A stretch of DNA of 64,000 bases from contig JAPXFQ010000364.1 in NCBI GenBank assembly GCA_028564705.1, positions 1 to 64,000 of the forward strand. Reading direction: 5' to 3'. The position numbers and the translations under genes are program-made. Of the stretch, positions 10,593 through 23,562 are shown one piece after another (the first letter of the stretch is position 1; each line of letters opens with the position of its first letter). The notes beneath the pieces were generated by a model. It was given only the letters and a program-made list of their open reading frames with translations. It ran no database searches and was not told where the DNA came from. The stretch is from Apricaphanius iberus (Eukaryota; Chordata; Actinopteri; Cyprinodontiformes; Aphaniidae).

Positions 10593-10870
10593 GAATTGAC
10601 CATGGTCTTCTCAGTAACTGACCCACCACATCACCACCAGCATCTGAACACCTTGATAAAGTTTCACTGTGGTTGCTTTGTCATTTCACACTCTACCCTC
10701 AATATTTTAACAGCTTTACTTATGGTCATGCATTGCTGGATTTCTTCCTCTCTATTATTGTTTTCTTTTTTTTTTGCAGAAAGATCTCTATGCTAACCTG
10801 TTTACTAAATTTAAGTCTTGGTTTGAAGAAAAAGGAAAATGTAAGGGAAAAGAAAAGGAAAAATAAAAAG
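10593..10870. other. Unassigned, with an A-rich lead into a microsatellite
   Basis: Short stretch after the L2-like copy. The open frames at 10587-10966 read through low-complexity Ser/Ile/Lys runs and have no protein-like features. Confidence 0.4.
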
Positions 10871-10904
<34 letters not shown>

Positions 10905-10930
10905 TTATTATATTATATTATATCATATTA
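10871..10930. repeat. (ATCT)n microsatellite followed by (TTATA)n
   Basis: About eight ATCT units at 10871-10904, then TATTA-type units to about 10930. Confidence 0.95.
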
Positions 10931-11149
10931 ATCTGCATAGTTAGCACTCCCTGCTGTCCTGATTGAGAATTGCTTTGAAAAATTGAAAAATCAATGGAGA
11001 ACGGAGGGAAATAATTGGAGAACCATAAACGAAAAATGTCTCCGTCTGTGTGCAAATTCGCCATCAGAGTAGTATAAAGTAGTCTTACAGGACTGGCATC
11101 TTCTGTCGATATTTAAATAATGTAACTTATAACAAGACTTAAAGTAGTG

Positions 11150-11800
11150 GACCTGGTGGAAACAGTAGAAAAGGGGCAAAAGTCACCTGGTAACATTGTA
11201 ATGTAGAGCTCATTGTCATCTACATAGATATTGTATCCAATCTTATAGGCTGTCATAATTTGGGTTAGTGGTAGCATGTAGGCATTGAACAAAAGAGGCC
11301 CCAGGATGGAGCCCCGGGGGACCCCAAATGTGATTTATTTTTAGTCCTATGAGAAATTGCCAATTGACACAAAGAATTTCCTGTTCTTGAGGTTAGACTC
11401 AAACCAGCCAAGTACTGTATCAGAGTCCAACCCAGCTCTCCAGTCGTTCCAGTAGTATTATATGATCAAAATTGTCAAATGATGTGCTGAAGTCCAACAG
11501 AACCAGCATTGTGGTTCTTCCAGTTTGTATTTGCTGATGTCATTGAAAACTTTGAAAGGACAGTCTCAATTCTGTGGTGAGGACAGAAACCAGAATGAAA
11601 AATATTAAAGCGGTTGGTCATTGTTAGGAAGCTATTTAACATCTGAAACAGCTTTGTCAATAATCTTTTATGAATGGGAGATTAGATATTGGCCTGCAGT
11701 TCTGCATTAATGTGTTGTCCAGGTTGTTCTTCTTTAGTAGGGGTTTGATTACTTCTGTTTTTAGGGCCTGGGGGAAGACACCTGACAGGAGGGATGAGTT
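11150..11800 (-). pseudogene. LINE reverse transcriptase relic (L2-like)
   Basis: Read on the minus strand and allowing frame changes, this gives a continuous series of RT motifs: PLLKKNN and CRPISNLPFIK (11680-11770), FHSGFCPHHRIETVL (about 11560-11600), VLLDFSTSFDNFDHIILL (about 11460-11520), LGWFESNLKNRKFFV (11370-11420), GSILGPLLFNAYMLPL (about 11270-11320) and NIYVDDNELYI (about 11210-11245). The catalytic motif is YVDD and is intact as read. It is a different lineage from L2-like copies 1 and 2, with longer conserved N-terminal RT blocks. The endonuclease and C-terminus are missing. Confidence 0.78.
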
Positions 11801-11879
11801 AACTATGTAATTTACTCACGAGCAGAGGAAATTAGAACGCAAGGAGCGAGATTAAACCTAGACCAGTCCCAGCCTGGTC

Positions 11880-11965
11880 AGCGGCGAGCATGAACTGATG
11901 AAGCCTCTTGGATAAGAGGTGAAACGTCTTCCAAGAAAAATTACCAAGTCCAGTTGAGTTCGATT
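11880..11965. repeat. Short dispersed-repeat motif (name not recalled)
   Basis: The segment around CTTGGATAAGAGGTGAAACG resembles a motif I recognise as recurring widely in fish genomes, but I cannot assign its family. Confidence 0.35.
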
Positions 11966-13795
11966 GAAATGTCCTTGAGACATTAAGACATTAACAGCAG
12001 AAGAAAGAAGATGCTTCTTCATGAATCTTAAACAGTTTTAATCGAGAACAATACATGAACTGGGAGGGAAAATGAGGAAAATTAAAATCTATAATTTCGG
12101 GTTTAAAAAACTGAAAACATTTCCCATGGGTTGTGTCAAAGTGCAGCTTTAGAAAGGTGTGAATTAGCTTTAGTCTTAAACTATAATTAAAACACAGTCA
12201 AAGGAAATGTTAAAACTTAAACTGTAATTGAGATCATTTTGGAAAAGCCTTTTTGGAAAATACTTTTTATTGTTGAAGGAAATTATGATAAGCGTGAAGT
12301 CATGGAAAGGTTCACCAGTATATGCATAATTTTTCCTCCAAAGTGAGCTGTTAAGTATGTTACATTTTCATGGAGGAGCTAGATGAGTAAATTTTCCTCA
12401 ATCACGTGTTTTTCTATATATTGTCCTATGTTAGAGCAGGCAATTACTAATACTGGTGAAAGTGGATCAATCAAAAAAAAAAAAAAGAGCATGCACCACA
12501 TAATGTTTAGGAGTGGTCAGTTTCTTAGCCCACTCAATGTAAAAGCACTACTCAACATTAGACAAACATAATTGTTTTCTGTCGCGATGAAGCATAACAT
12601 GAGAAAATATCATTCAGTTACTTCACCTCTATTTGTTTCATTTAAACCATTGTTTAAAAACCACCAATGTTTCTCCTCTTTAGCTGTTCCACAATATGTG
12701 GGATTTGAAAGTAATTATATTATTTAATTTAAAATAAAAAGTGTTGTAGTGTTGATGGAGTAATTTAACACAATTGGTCACAACTATCTAGATAGACATT
12801 GAAACAAAAATGTCACCTATTGTCTGCTGGTTTGTGAAATGGAGCTTATTTGATTATTTCAAAGCAAAAGTTATCTTTCTACATAAAATGTGTAGCATTT
12901 CTCATTTCCCATGCATATAAATAAACAGACACATCTAATATTATCAGTAAGACAGTGATGTTCATGCCTAAAAAAAGCCATATGGAGTTTGAGGGAAGTG
13001 GGATATTCAGGCTCTTATGCAAACTCGGAATCTAGTAACACAGAAGTGGAAAATTAGCTCTAAGTAAATCACCAAGGAAAAAGAATGTATATTGTTAATC
13101 ATACTTATACCAGACAACTGTAGCAGAAATAAATTATAGAAATTTAGTCTCCATAATAACACCCTAAGGAAAATATTTCAATTCATTCATCTTGAAAAGC
13201 TTATTAGCTTCTACCATCATAAAGTCAGTATGATCATAAATTCACTAATCTGAAATAAACATTAGGATTATTAAACACAGTCCTGCCTGACCAAATGCTT
13301 AGTGATGCACATTGTTATGAATTCTAACACATTTATTAAATGTTTATCCCAAAATGAAAGCCAAGAAAAAAAATCTACAGTTTGACTGTGGAAAAAACCT
13401 GCTAGCATTAAGAAATGAAATTACATTCCTTGGTAGATTTCAGAAATGCCTTATGCTGAGCCTAAGCTTTCAAAATAATGATTGGCAAATGTTGTGTTTT
13501 TCATGCTATTTTATCATTCTTCATTATTTTTCATGCATCTTGACTTACAGGCAAGCATTATTACTGAAAATTAAACAGAATAAAGCTTATTTTCATGAAA
13601 ATAATTGTATGGGATCAATTAAACACACACCAAAGACAACAATACAACATTAGAAAATGTTAAAATATCTTCAGTTTGCATTTAAGCTCCCCATCAACCT
13701 GATGGGGGACTGATGGTTTCTGTGGTACACAATTCTAATTCATAGAAACCTCAACCCACAACTTTGATGGCATTGCTCAATTAGAACATTTGTAT
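11966..13795. other. AT-rich, no recognised feature
   Basis: Holds an A14 run at 12473-12486 and no credible coding region. The open frame at 13354-13653 is Lys/Phe-rich and without motifs. Confidence 0.5.
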
Positions 13796-13799
13796 TTTA

Positions 13800-14030
13800 C
13801 TCAGAAAGTTGTGGGTTTGATTCCGGTTTCCTTCCCTGCCACATTATAATGCCCCCTTGGGCAAGGCACTTTACCCCAAAGCTGCCTTTTCAGTTTGTGT
13901 AGCGGTGCATGAATATATATGTATAGGGGTGTGTATACATGTGTGTATGTTTGTGAAGTTTAAAAGTGCTTTGAGTGGGAGTTAGTGTAACTAGAAAGGC
14001 ACTTTTTTAGTTAAATCCGCTTACTCTTTA
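13800..14030 (+). repeat. Dispersed fish repeat (GGGCAAGGCACTT...GCTTTGAGTG type)
   Basis: The diagnostic words are TTGTGGGTTTGATTCC near 13808, CCCTTGGGCAAGGCACTT near 13853, and AAGTGCTTTGAGTGG followed by AACTAGAAAGGC near 13965-14000. This is a very common fish repeat whose intact copies end in an 'AGAAAGGCGCTATATAAAT'-like phrase, which is damaged here. Related copies lie at 24366-24555 and 35698-35882. Confidence 0.65.
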
Positions 14031-14489
14031 CAACCTTTAGTGGTCCTTTTGCTTTGGGATGTATTGCTTCAATAGCTGTGGAGCCTGAGCTGTCAGAGCT
14101 TTGCGTGACTAGAGCTGGTTTTGCACCAAAAGTGGGATCTAATTAAAATGAGTTGAAGCTCATAATCCTTCGGCTTATCTCTGTGTTTCTCATAGGCAAT
14201 AAGAAGGACAAGCCTTGGCCAAGTGTCATCTATACGAGCTCCCTTCTTTCCACTAGCCTCATCCTGATTCTGACAGACATGTACAACTGTGTTGTCCTTA
14301 TCATTTTAACGACTATGGTAAATCACTGAACCATTTTCCTGAGTATTAGATTTGTGAAGGCAGGGGATGAATTATGACATCATGATACGGTAAACTGGAC
14401 TGATAGGTGGAAAAAGGCACTAAGTTTGGAAAAATTGCATTTTGTCACAAGATATTTCAGCATTTGTTGTTTGAAAACATTGAAACTCT
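14031..14489. other. No recognised feature
   Basis: Unassigned AT-rich sequence leading into the target duplication at 14490-14499. Confidence 0.45.
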
Positions 14490-14499
14490 AAAATAAGTC

Positions 14500-14863
14500 C
14501 ATCCATCCAGTATCTATACTGGGGGGTCGGGTGTCAGTGTCAACAATCATTGGGTGAGAGGCGGTATGCCCTGAACAGGTCGTCAGTCCATTGCAGGGCA
14601 TGGACTGACGACCATAGAGACAACATAGAGACACAGAAACTTGAGCGCACATACTCTTACCTAAAAGCTATTTAGAAAGACCAATTAACCTAACAGTCAT
14701 GTTTTTTGGACCGTGGGAGGAAGCTGGAGTACCTGGAGGTAACACATGCATGCAAGAGTGAACATGCAAACTACATTCAGATAGACCCCAGAGTAGGATT
14801 AAAACCCAGGACCTTCTTACTGCAAGCAACAGTGCTACCAACTGCACCAATGTGCAGCCATCC
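14500..14863 (-). mobile_element. SINE-like element with 10-bp target duplication (copy 1)
   Basis: Minus-strand copy of the tRNA-headed family also present at 29448, 30524, 39404 and 52173. The GGAT tail lies at 14500 and the head (GGCTGCACATTGG-like) at about 14855. AAAATAAGTC flanks both sides (14490-14499 and 14864-14873). It carries a private 14-bp perfect palindrome (14578-14591 and 14600-14613) where other copies have CGCCAGTCCA-type sequence only once. Confidence 0.82.
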
Positions 14864-14873
14864 AAAATAAGTC

Positions 14874-17865
14874 TGTGGTCATTTTTAGTTTTTCTGCTCT
14901 CATGAGGTGCCAAAAGAAGGGCGAAATATTTCAAAAATCCTTTCAAATTTGGACACTGACCTGATTTTGGTCATTTAATTTTTACATCATACGTTAACTA
15001 TATTCACTTGGTGAAACTTAAAGCACCTTTCACCTTGGGTTGGATTTCTGGATTTGCTGAAAGGAGGCAATAGTAATATTCAGGACAGTCAAAAACTCAT
15101 GACCACACTGGTACTGGGGATTCCACAGTGCTTATCCTTTAATAAATCTCCTCTACCAGCCTTACAAGGCCCGGTTGAAGGGCTGCTGTCTCATCATATA
15201 TGAAGTGAACAGAGTCTATACAACCCGAGTGATTACTGTTGAGTTCGGGAGGTTAAAATATAAAGTCCATCTATGTGTCCAGATGTTCATCTACAACCAC
15301 GTGGCATATGCACTGGGACATCACTAATAAGTAGCTTAAGTTGTCTCAAAGAGACACCACACATTTATGAGTGTTGCAACCAGCAACATATTAATTCCAA
15401 ACTTTATGCACCTGCAGCATGTTCATACCAAACCATTTGTAAACCAAACAGGGAAGTTTTTAATAAAAATACATGAAAGTATTAAGTTAGAAAGGCTACT
15501 GACCCTGGGGTCTTCAATAGCAGTCATTTGTGAGCTTCCATTGGCACAGCCTCAAATTCCTTTTTATTGCTTTGTAGAGTTGCACATCAGTGGTTTACAT
15601 TAAAAATTACCACAAAAATAAGAAAAGAAATAAAAGGGCACTTGCAAATCTGGTATTGGCCAAATGATGACACTCTATCACCTCCTTAAACTCTCTTTCA
15701 CAATTTCCCAGTGCAAAAAATAAAGCAGTAGTAGTTTTGACTAATAAGAGTTTTGGTGCACTGCTGTCTTACCCATCAGAGATTCACGAGAAATCTTTCA
15801 ACAGGGGATAGAACAATATCTCTGAAAGTATCCCCAGCTGTGTGGCTGTTTTGTTTGGTCCTGTGGTGAAATCTCTTAAAACATTCTCCTTCAAAGATGT
15901 ATTGTGAAATAATGAGATGATGTGCTCTCCAGTACATGTTGTAAAGGGAATGTGCTGTGTACAAATCAGTGAAGCAGTTTCAAGTATTAAGAAAAGCGAG
16001 GGGACACAGCCAAATAACACAATGCTTCATTTGCTTCTCACATGGAAAATAAAAAACACATTTTCACAAAGTATGCCATTTTCACTTAGATGGATGCTGA
16101 ATCTTCAACTGCCCTTAAGAGAGTTTTATGTGACAGCTTGTAGTGAGGCTGAAGTGCTTAGTGATAACTGGAGTACACAGAGCTGTCACAGATAATATTA
16201 CATGACAGTAATTGGAAAATTGATCTGAAATAACAAGGATGGAGGAGTCTGTGTAAAGTTTGACACCATTTTCATTTTAGGGTGTAAGAGCCAACTTGTG
16301 TTGCTTTTCTTGTCGAACCAAAAGCAAATATTTGGAACATTATAACGGTTTTCAACTTTTATAAATGTATCAGACCATAACTTGTTTATATAGTGAATAT
16401 TGCATTAGTTAGTCTGGATCTTCAGCTCTGATTCAAAAGCAGGCTGTGCTGCCTCTATTTACACCTCTCTAGTGGCAGCCGTCTTTCACCAACCGCCCAG
16501 AAAATACCATGTTTACAGATGAAAAACACTCCACAGTCAGGGCACGTTAGATTAGTCATTACTGCAGAAGGGTTGAGAAAGAAGGAGAGAGATTCGGAAG
16601 AAATAGATGGATAAAGATTAAAGGGGTTGAGAGGTAAGAGAATTAAATTCATGAAATGGGTTAAGGTTAGTTTCACAAAATGGAAGACAAAGAGGACCAT
16701 CATTCTCTGTTCCTGGCCAAATATTTTGAACAAAAGAAAATCCAAATAGTTCTAAAATTTAAGGGAACATGTACTTTTCCTTATTTACCAGCAACCTTTA
16801 ATTAGAATCTATCAGTCCAAATTAATGAGCTCCTTAAAATGCCATCAGTCTCCGTCTGTGGTTGTTTCCTGCTCTTTCACTCCTTGTTTTCCTCTTTCAT
16901 TTATCGGTAATAATGAATTTGGCAACATTTACGCACTGGTTACATTGGACTGGCCCATGAGTCATTTGTGACAAAATTAAACACAAGTTTCTAAATGTAT
17001 TCAGGTCATATATGTAGAATTCATAAAGTAAGCATATAATATGGTGCTTGGGGCGAAAAGTGATCAAAGATCATCATGGCTGTGTTGCTTTAGTGATAAG
17101 TTGGTTTTATCTTCTAATTTAGTTTATTTCCGTCAGTTTCCTTTTCTGCTCTCAATTCACACTTGGTGGTAGTTAGTGATCAAAACTACAGTGTTTCAGT
17201 TGTTTACCCACCAGAGCCCCCATTATCCGCCACAACAGTCAAGTCTTGTTGGTTTTTAGTCGGGCCAAAATACAGATTGGAAATTGGGAAGTGTTTAATG
17301 ATGGTTTGATAATACAACGGACAATTTCTAGGGCTTGATCGGGATATGGCACATAGACAGAGTAATATGCAGTATGACAGAAGATCCCAGTAAGGAATAA
17401 TGAAAAGCAGTGAGCTTATACGTTGAGAGATGAGGGTTGAATGACCCTGAAAGCAGGTGAGTTAATGGCGGGTTTGGGAACAGCTGTGGGTGAGAGCAAA
17501 CAGGTAGACTGATATAAGGTGAACAATTAATACAAAGGAAGCTGAATTTAGACACAAAGAAACTTCAACCTAAGTAGAAAAGACTAGAACTGATCTAAGA
17601 GAAAAATAAATCCAAATTCACAAAGAGCAGAGTTCAATAATAAAGATAGAAACTAAAGAGAAATGAGTGAACCAATATGGCAAGACCTTTCTTACAATAT
17701 TGAACACAGAAAAAAAGCTGCATATGGCAAGACCTTTGAACATACAAGGAAATCATGAAAACAAACAAAAACTAAGACATCAAATGATCGTAACACTAAC
17801 TGGGTAAGGAAAATGAATCAATGCTTAGGTTTTGGATTCCCTTGAGCAGAACTTTTTTTTTTTTT
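14874..17865. other. About 3 kb with no recognised gene or repeat; T13 run near the end
   Basis: The open frames at 15273-15603, 15776-16195 and 16455-16745 show no motifs and overlap each other on both strands. Around 16760-16980 the sequence is less simple and carries several TAAT-core motifs, a texture sometimes seen in conserved non-coding elements, but nothing decisive. A T13 run lies at 17853-17865. Confidence 0.45.
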
Positions 17866-18066
17866 ACATCTGCCAAGGAGGTTATGTTTTTTCCAGAGAT
17901 TTGTTTTCTGTCTACCTTTTAGACACATAACTCAAAAATGCATGGATCGATTTAGATTAAATTTTCAAGAAATGTACGCAGTGATACCAGGAACAAGTTA
18001 TTACATTTTGGGGCTGATCCAGTTCAGGTGAGATCTGAGCTCTCTGAGTGCTTTTCTAGTTTTTAA
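17866..18066 (+). repeat. Dispersed repeat (CCAAGGAGGTTATG...CTGAGTGCTTT type)
   Basis: Begins CTGCCAAGGAGGTTATGTTTT and ends CTCTCTGAGTGCTTTTCTAG. These are the two conserved ends of a repeat family seen across fish and other animals. The middle is diverged. Class not assigned. Confidence 0.6.
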
Positions 18067-21000
18067 TAAAATATAACTGAACATTGTTGTTTATCCATCA
18101 ATATTATACTACAGGGTCATGTTACATATGTCTCGAGGATCACAAAGTGAAGATCCTTTTTGCCACAATGTCACCTTTGCTGCTTAGTAACTGTAAGATT
18201 CCCAGATCATTTGTCTGCTCAGTTATTTACTTTCAGGCTTTCAAGGTGTTACTCATGACGTACCTGAGGAAAATATATCTTAAAAGAAGACAGTTTAAAC
18301 CACAAATCAACTGTGATTAACCAACAATTTTTTTGTTTTTTATGGCCACACCCAGGTTTTATTAGTACCTGACCTGTAAAATTAAGAAAGGTCTTCTCCC
18401 AGTGATTTATTTTACCACAAAACAAATAAAAAATATGCATATCAAAAACGTGGTGTGCTTTTTACAATGGAAGATTGTCAAAAACACATTCTTCAATTAT
18501 CTATTTAGATAAATTGTATAAATTATCATCTTTTCCCCATATGGGAAATGATTTTGAGGGAGAGCAAAAGCTATGCTGATAGCACAGTGGGACTGTAGGG
18601 AGTGATTTTGATCGTTTTCATCACCATCCATGCAAAAAAAAACATTTCTTTTTAGTTTGCTTGCCTGTGAGTTTTTGTTGGAAATATGCTAAAACATTTG
18701 ACTGCTGAGTTTTGTGGGACAACTAAACAATAGCATGAACATACACAAACCCATCAGTATCTGTCATGTCTCCTAATGTTGATGCTGCAACCTTCCATTT
18801 CCAATGTCAATTCCAGTTGTAGCTCAGAGATATACCTTAAAATCTTCTCAGATTAAAAAAAAATATTTAAAGAGTTTCAAAGTGATGAGATGAGGCCTTG
18901 CATAAACAATGAGGTTCACCATCTTTCAGTCTGCCAAGGGTTCAAGGGGTCAAGGTACATGTGGGGTAATCCCAACAGCATCATGCCCTCACAAATAGTG
19001 GTAATCAGAATTGGCAACTCTAGGTTGAGACTCAGACTTAGGTTGCACTTTATTCAGAAAAATAAGAGCTCAGATTGTAGTTAGACTTGTGATTTAAAAC
19101 TTGACTTGGACTTATGATATGAGAGTCAAGTCTTTGTTACATTTTTTATCTCATGTAGTGAAAAGTGAAAGCAAACTGTTATTAGATCTAGGCTTCTGAT
19201 TCTGCGCATGCTTTTATTTGTGTAAGGCAACACTTGATTATTAATCAGTGATCTTCATGGATTATAGGCTCTAACTTAATCTTAGCTGTAGCATAACAAA
19301 AATTGCCATATAAATATCTCTTCAAAATAATGCAAGCTAAGTAAAAAACTTATCTCCGACATTCTCTTGCACTAAACTAGCTGCACCATTACAAGGACAC
19401 TTCCAGTGAAAAAAATAAATGTACATCCTGTTCTGTTTATTTAGAACTTCAACACACTAATTTTTATACATTACACGCTGCATCATTTGTGGTATGGTTG
19501 GAGTTTAAAACAAAAATTTTAACTCTTTGTTTCATTGGTAACAACTGGTGCATTCAAAGAAAAATCTAACTCTTTGATCTATAAAGATGCTTTAAAAATT
19601 TTTCTTAAATGAAACCTCGGTTCACACAGTGTCTCAATGGAAATTGTAGTGTGAGAAACATAAAAGAAACTGACTGACAGTGAACAGAAAAAAATACTTT
19701 TGTGAAGGAGGGGAAACTAGACTGCCTCTTGGCACAGAACAGCCACAATCAACCACCATGGAGACTACCTACCAGCAAAGTAAAGCTGAAAGAAAAACTT
19801 CCTCTGGACATTATTTTTCAGCCTCTGAAAGGATGCCAATAATTCCACATCTGTTTGGGAAAGTTTTCGAAGATGCTGTTAAGTAGGCTGAAAAGACACT
19901 AGAAAACAAACATTAATTTTATCAGAACAAAAGAAATCTACAGTCAATAAAACGTGAGATTTCCATAAACTACTGTTTTGCTGGTGAAAAATGTTTTATT
20001 CTTTAGTTCAAATCCACTGACGAAACCAGTTATATAAAACTACCGGCAAAGATCAGAAGTGTTTATGCAGACTTCCATATTAGAAATATAATACATTTCA
20101 CAAGCAGCAAAACTAAATATTTATAAGATAACTTGGAAAGTTCTGCTCTAACACCTGTATTTCACAGCAAAATATAACAGAGTTATTTGTTAAATTATTT
20201 CTTAAAATAGAATTTAAAAGTTTTCATTATAACCTCTTTAAAATTGAATTAAAATGTTACAATTTGTGGGGTTTAAAGTAAAGAAGAATTGTTTTTACCA
20301 TTTTTATGCACAATCGATTCCAAAATTTAACAGTAGTTCAGCAAGACAAGAGCTCTGTTGGGGCAAGCATATCAAATTTTAATGTGTTAAAAAAAATCAG
20401 AACTCAATCGAATAATAATCATAGTGACATAATTTCTTTTAATCTTGTCTAAATGCTGGTTTGGGAAATATGCTGCATGTAAAAAGCAAATGGTCCTGCA
20501 GTAGTACAGACTGAATGACAGAAAAAGCATTGCATTTTCTAATTTTGTCAATGGCTAAACCACTAAAAGAGAAATTTATTCACTTCCAAAGAGAATGCTT
20601 TTGCTGAAAAATAGGACAAATAAAGTAGTTATTTTATAGATTTCTGACCAAATGCCTTCAGTCTGATATTTTTATACTCCACTTTGCAAAGCACTGAGTT
20701 GTTTCAAACATCCATTGGGACGTTTGTCATTTATATGCAATAAACCAGGCTTTGCATGAGATGAATGGCAAGATCATAATTTAGATGGAAAGATAGCTGT
20801 CATGTTTGCGTGACCAAGCAGATAGCCCAGCCTCAAGCACCGATGCATTGCATTCAGAACAGAGAGAAGAGCAAAAGGAAATCTTACCCTTTCAGATGGG
20901 ATTAGGTTTAGTTGCAGTAAAAAACTCAGAAGATCATGGGCAGATACAGCAGCTGTACCAGCGGGTATGGTTGAGAGCACATTGAAAAAGATGGCGTGTT

Positions 21001-21560
21001 AAATAATAAAGAAACAAGACATTTCCTCCACATCACCACTTTAGGGCAAAAAAGTCATTAACAGAGCTAAAAACCTAGTAGGCCCATGTAAAGCAAATCA
21101 TACTTATTATAAGATTTTTATTACCATATTTAGCCTCAAACAATGTCAGTGACTCTGTTTTAATGTTTGTTTTTCTGATATAATTTAATGTTAGAATTTG
21201 AGGTAACAGAGTAAAATAAATGTTGTAACCCATGGTAAGTTCTTCTAAATGAATGCTAGACATTTTAGGCTTTATGGTCATATTTTTTCCAACCAGATCA
21301 AACATTAATATTTCCTTTGTATGTAGCGCAAGAGAGAAAGAAGTGCCAGTATTTACTTATAGGATAGCATTTATGCGATGGTAGACATCAAGCAAATGGC
21401 TTCCAACTGTCACTGAAAACAAATGACACTAAGTTGATAATGTTTGCCATCTATTGAGCAAAGCATTAAAATTTTATGAAAAAATCACTGAAAATGACAG
21501 CAAAACTGACATTTCGATATCAAAACTTTGAAAAGTACAGTAAAACTTGGACCCAAGCCA
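18067..21560. other. About 3.5 kb AT-rich with no recognised feature
   Basis: No motif-bearing open frame; those at 18084-18320, 18890-19084, 19680-19886 and 20774-20980 are short and featureless. No tRNA, no long simple repeat. Confidence 0.5.
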
Positions 21561-21709
21561 CCACCGTACAGAAAAGATGGAAATCTCTCCCCACACCCCA
21601 GTGACGTGCCCACGCCAAGACCCTACGTGAGTGGTACAATGATGGAGCAGTTGGAGAGGCATCTGGGTATGGGGAGGAAATGACTGGGATGACAGAGGTT
21701 TTTCATCCA

Positions 21710-23055
21710 TTCTAGCTCGGGTCCTCTACCAGAGACCTGGGAGGTTGAGGGTCCTGCACAGTATCTTTGCTGTTCCAAGTACCTTGGTTTTCTCGTGTAT
21801 TTCTCTTCCAGGGATCTGCTGAAGCCATTCCTCCAATTTGGGGGTCAGTGCCCTGAGTACTCAAATTACCACGGATACTGCTATCACCCTCACCTTCCCA
21901 GCCTTCTCTAGCACCTCTCTGAGCCCTTGGTATTCCTTAAGTTTTACATGTTCCTTCTTTATGATGTTATCATAACTTGGTATTGCTACATCCACCAGAA
22001 TGGCTTTCTTCTGCTCTGTATAAACCACCACAATGTCCAGTTGGTTCGCCATCACCATCCTGTCTGTCTGTGTCTGCAAGTCCCGCAAGGGTTTTTGCTC
22101 AGTCATTCTCAATCACTTTTGGCTGTGTTTTTCCCACTTTGCCTTGGAGTTTCCAGCCGATGCTCCACACAGATGTTTCTGTACACTATGCCAGCCACTT
22201 GGTTATTATGTTCCATGTATGTTTTACCTGCCAGCATCTAACACCCTGCTATTAGGTTTTGGATTGTCTTAGGTGCGTCTTTGTACAGCCTACACCTTGG
22301 GTCTTGTCTGGTGTGGTAGATGTGAGCCTCTATTGCTCTGGTGCTCAGAGCCTGCTCCTGTTATGCCAGGATGAGTGCCTCGGTGGTGACCTGTAGTCCA
22401 GCCCTCTCTAGCGATTGGTAGGATTTCTTAAGATCAGCTAGTTCAGTTATGTTCTGGTGGCACATCCCATTTAGGGGCTTGTCCTCTTATGATGGTCCCT
22501 CCTTGAGGCACCTCCTCATCTCACCATCGTCTCAGGCATTCGCTGAGTATGTCATATGTTGAAGCCCTTTCCTTGATGTACTCATGAAGCTTAGATGTTT
22601 CATCCTAGATAATGGCTCTCGCGCTTGTTAATCCTGGCCTCCCTCCTTATGGCTTGCGTAAGGATGGGACCCGCCATGCATGGTGAGGAGCTTTCATGTC
22701 TTACTTCTATGGTCTGTATCTCATCGTTTGGCCACCTTAGTATTCCCACAGGGTATCTGATGACTGGCAGGGTGTAGCTGTTTCTTGTCCTGGACTTGTT
22801 CTTGCCATTGAGCTGATTTCTTAGGACTTGCCTCACTTGATAGAGGTATTTGGCTGTTGCCTGCTTTCCTCTTTGCCTGCTCGAGGTTTCCTATTACCTG
22901 TGGTATTCCCAGTTACTTGTAACTGTCCTCAATGTCTGCTATTGTTCCCTGTAGGAGTGAGACCCCTACAGTGTGGACTACCTTGACTCACTTTGTGACC
23001 ATCTTTGTACATTTGGCAAGCCCGATTGACATCCCAATATCATTGCTGTAGATGC
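21710..23055 (-). pseudogene. RLE-type LINE fragment (R2/R4/HERO-like): RT end, CCHC and endonuclease
   Basis: Minus-strand C-terminal half of a LINE with a restriction-enzyme-like endonuclease, in several frames. In order: YSNDIGMSIGLAKCTKMV (about 22985-23050), IADIEDSYK.LGIPQ (about 22905), QLNGKNKSRTRNSYTLPVIR (22740-22820), KLLTMHGGSHP (about 22680), LNGMCHQNITELADLKKSYQ (22420-22490), TRAIEAHIYHTRQDPRCRL (about 22290-22350), then LQTQTDRMVMANQLDIVVV and VDVAIPSYDN of the endonuclease (21950-22090), ending GTAKILCRTLNLPGLW near 21730. The endonuclease P-D of related proteins reads L-D here, the zinc-knuckle cysteine spacing is broken, and many stops occur. RT catalytic motifs lie upstream of the truncation and are absent. 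Confidence 0.78.
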
Positions 23056-23562
23056 TGGTGAGTGTTGCAGCAGAAATGAAGACTCATCAAAACAGGCAAC
23101 ATTTTTCCAATCTTCTATTATCCAATTTCGGTGAGTCTGTGTGTATTGTAGCCTCAGTTTCCTCTACTTAGCTGACAGGAGTGGCACCCGGTCTGGTCTT
23201 CTGCTGCTGTAGGCCATCTGCCTCAAGGTTCAATGTGTTGTGCATTCAGAGATGCTCTTCTGCATACCTTGGTTGTAGCAAGTGGTTATTTGAGTTTCTG
23301 TTGCCTTTCTATCAGCTTGAAACAGTCTTGCCATTCTCCTCCGACCTATGGCATCAACGAGGCATTTTCGCCCACAGAACGGCCGCTCACTGGATATTTC
23401 CCTTTTTTCTGACCATTCTTTGTAAATTCTAGAGATTGTGTGAAAATCCCAGCAGATCAGCAGTTTCTAAAATACTCAGACCATCTGTCTGGCACCAACA
23501 ACCATTCCACATTCAATGTCACTTAAATCACTTTTCTTCCCCATTCTGATGCTCAGTTTGCA
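23056..23562 (-). pseudogene. Tc1/mariner transposase relic, N-terminal part
   Basis: Minus-strand reading starts MGKKSDLSDIECGMVVGARQ near 23550 and continues through LGFSHTISRIYKEWSEKRKI, FCGRKCLVDAIGRRRMARL, QITTRYNQGMQKSISECTTHR and MAYSSRRPGATP to an SDES-like EDFISAATL near 23075. This is the helix-turn-helix DNA-binding region and the start of the DDE domain, including approximately the first catalytic D. The rest of the DDE domain is missing: at about 23055 the sequence changes directly into the RLE-type LINE. The usual Tc1 termini are not visible. Confidence 0.78.
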
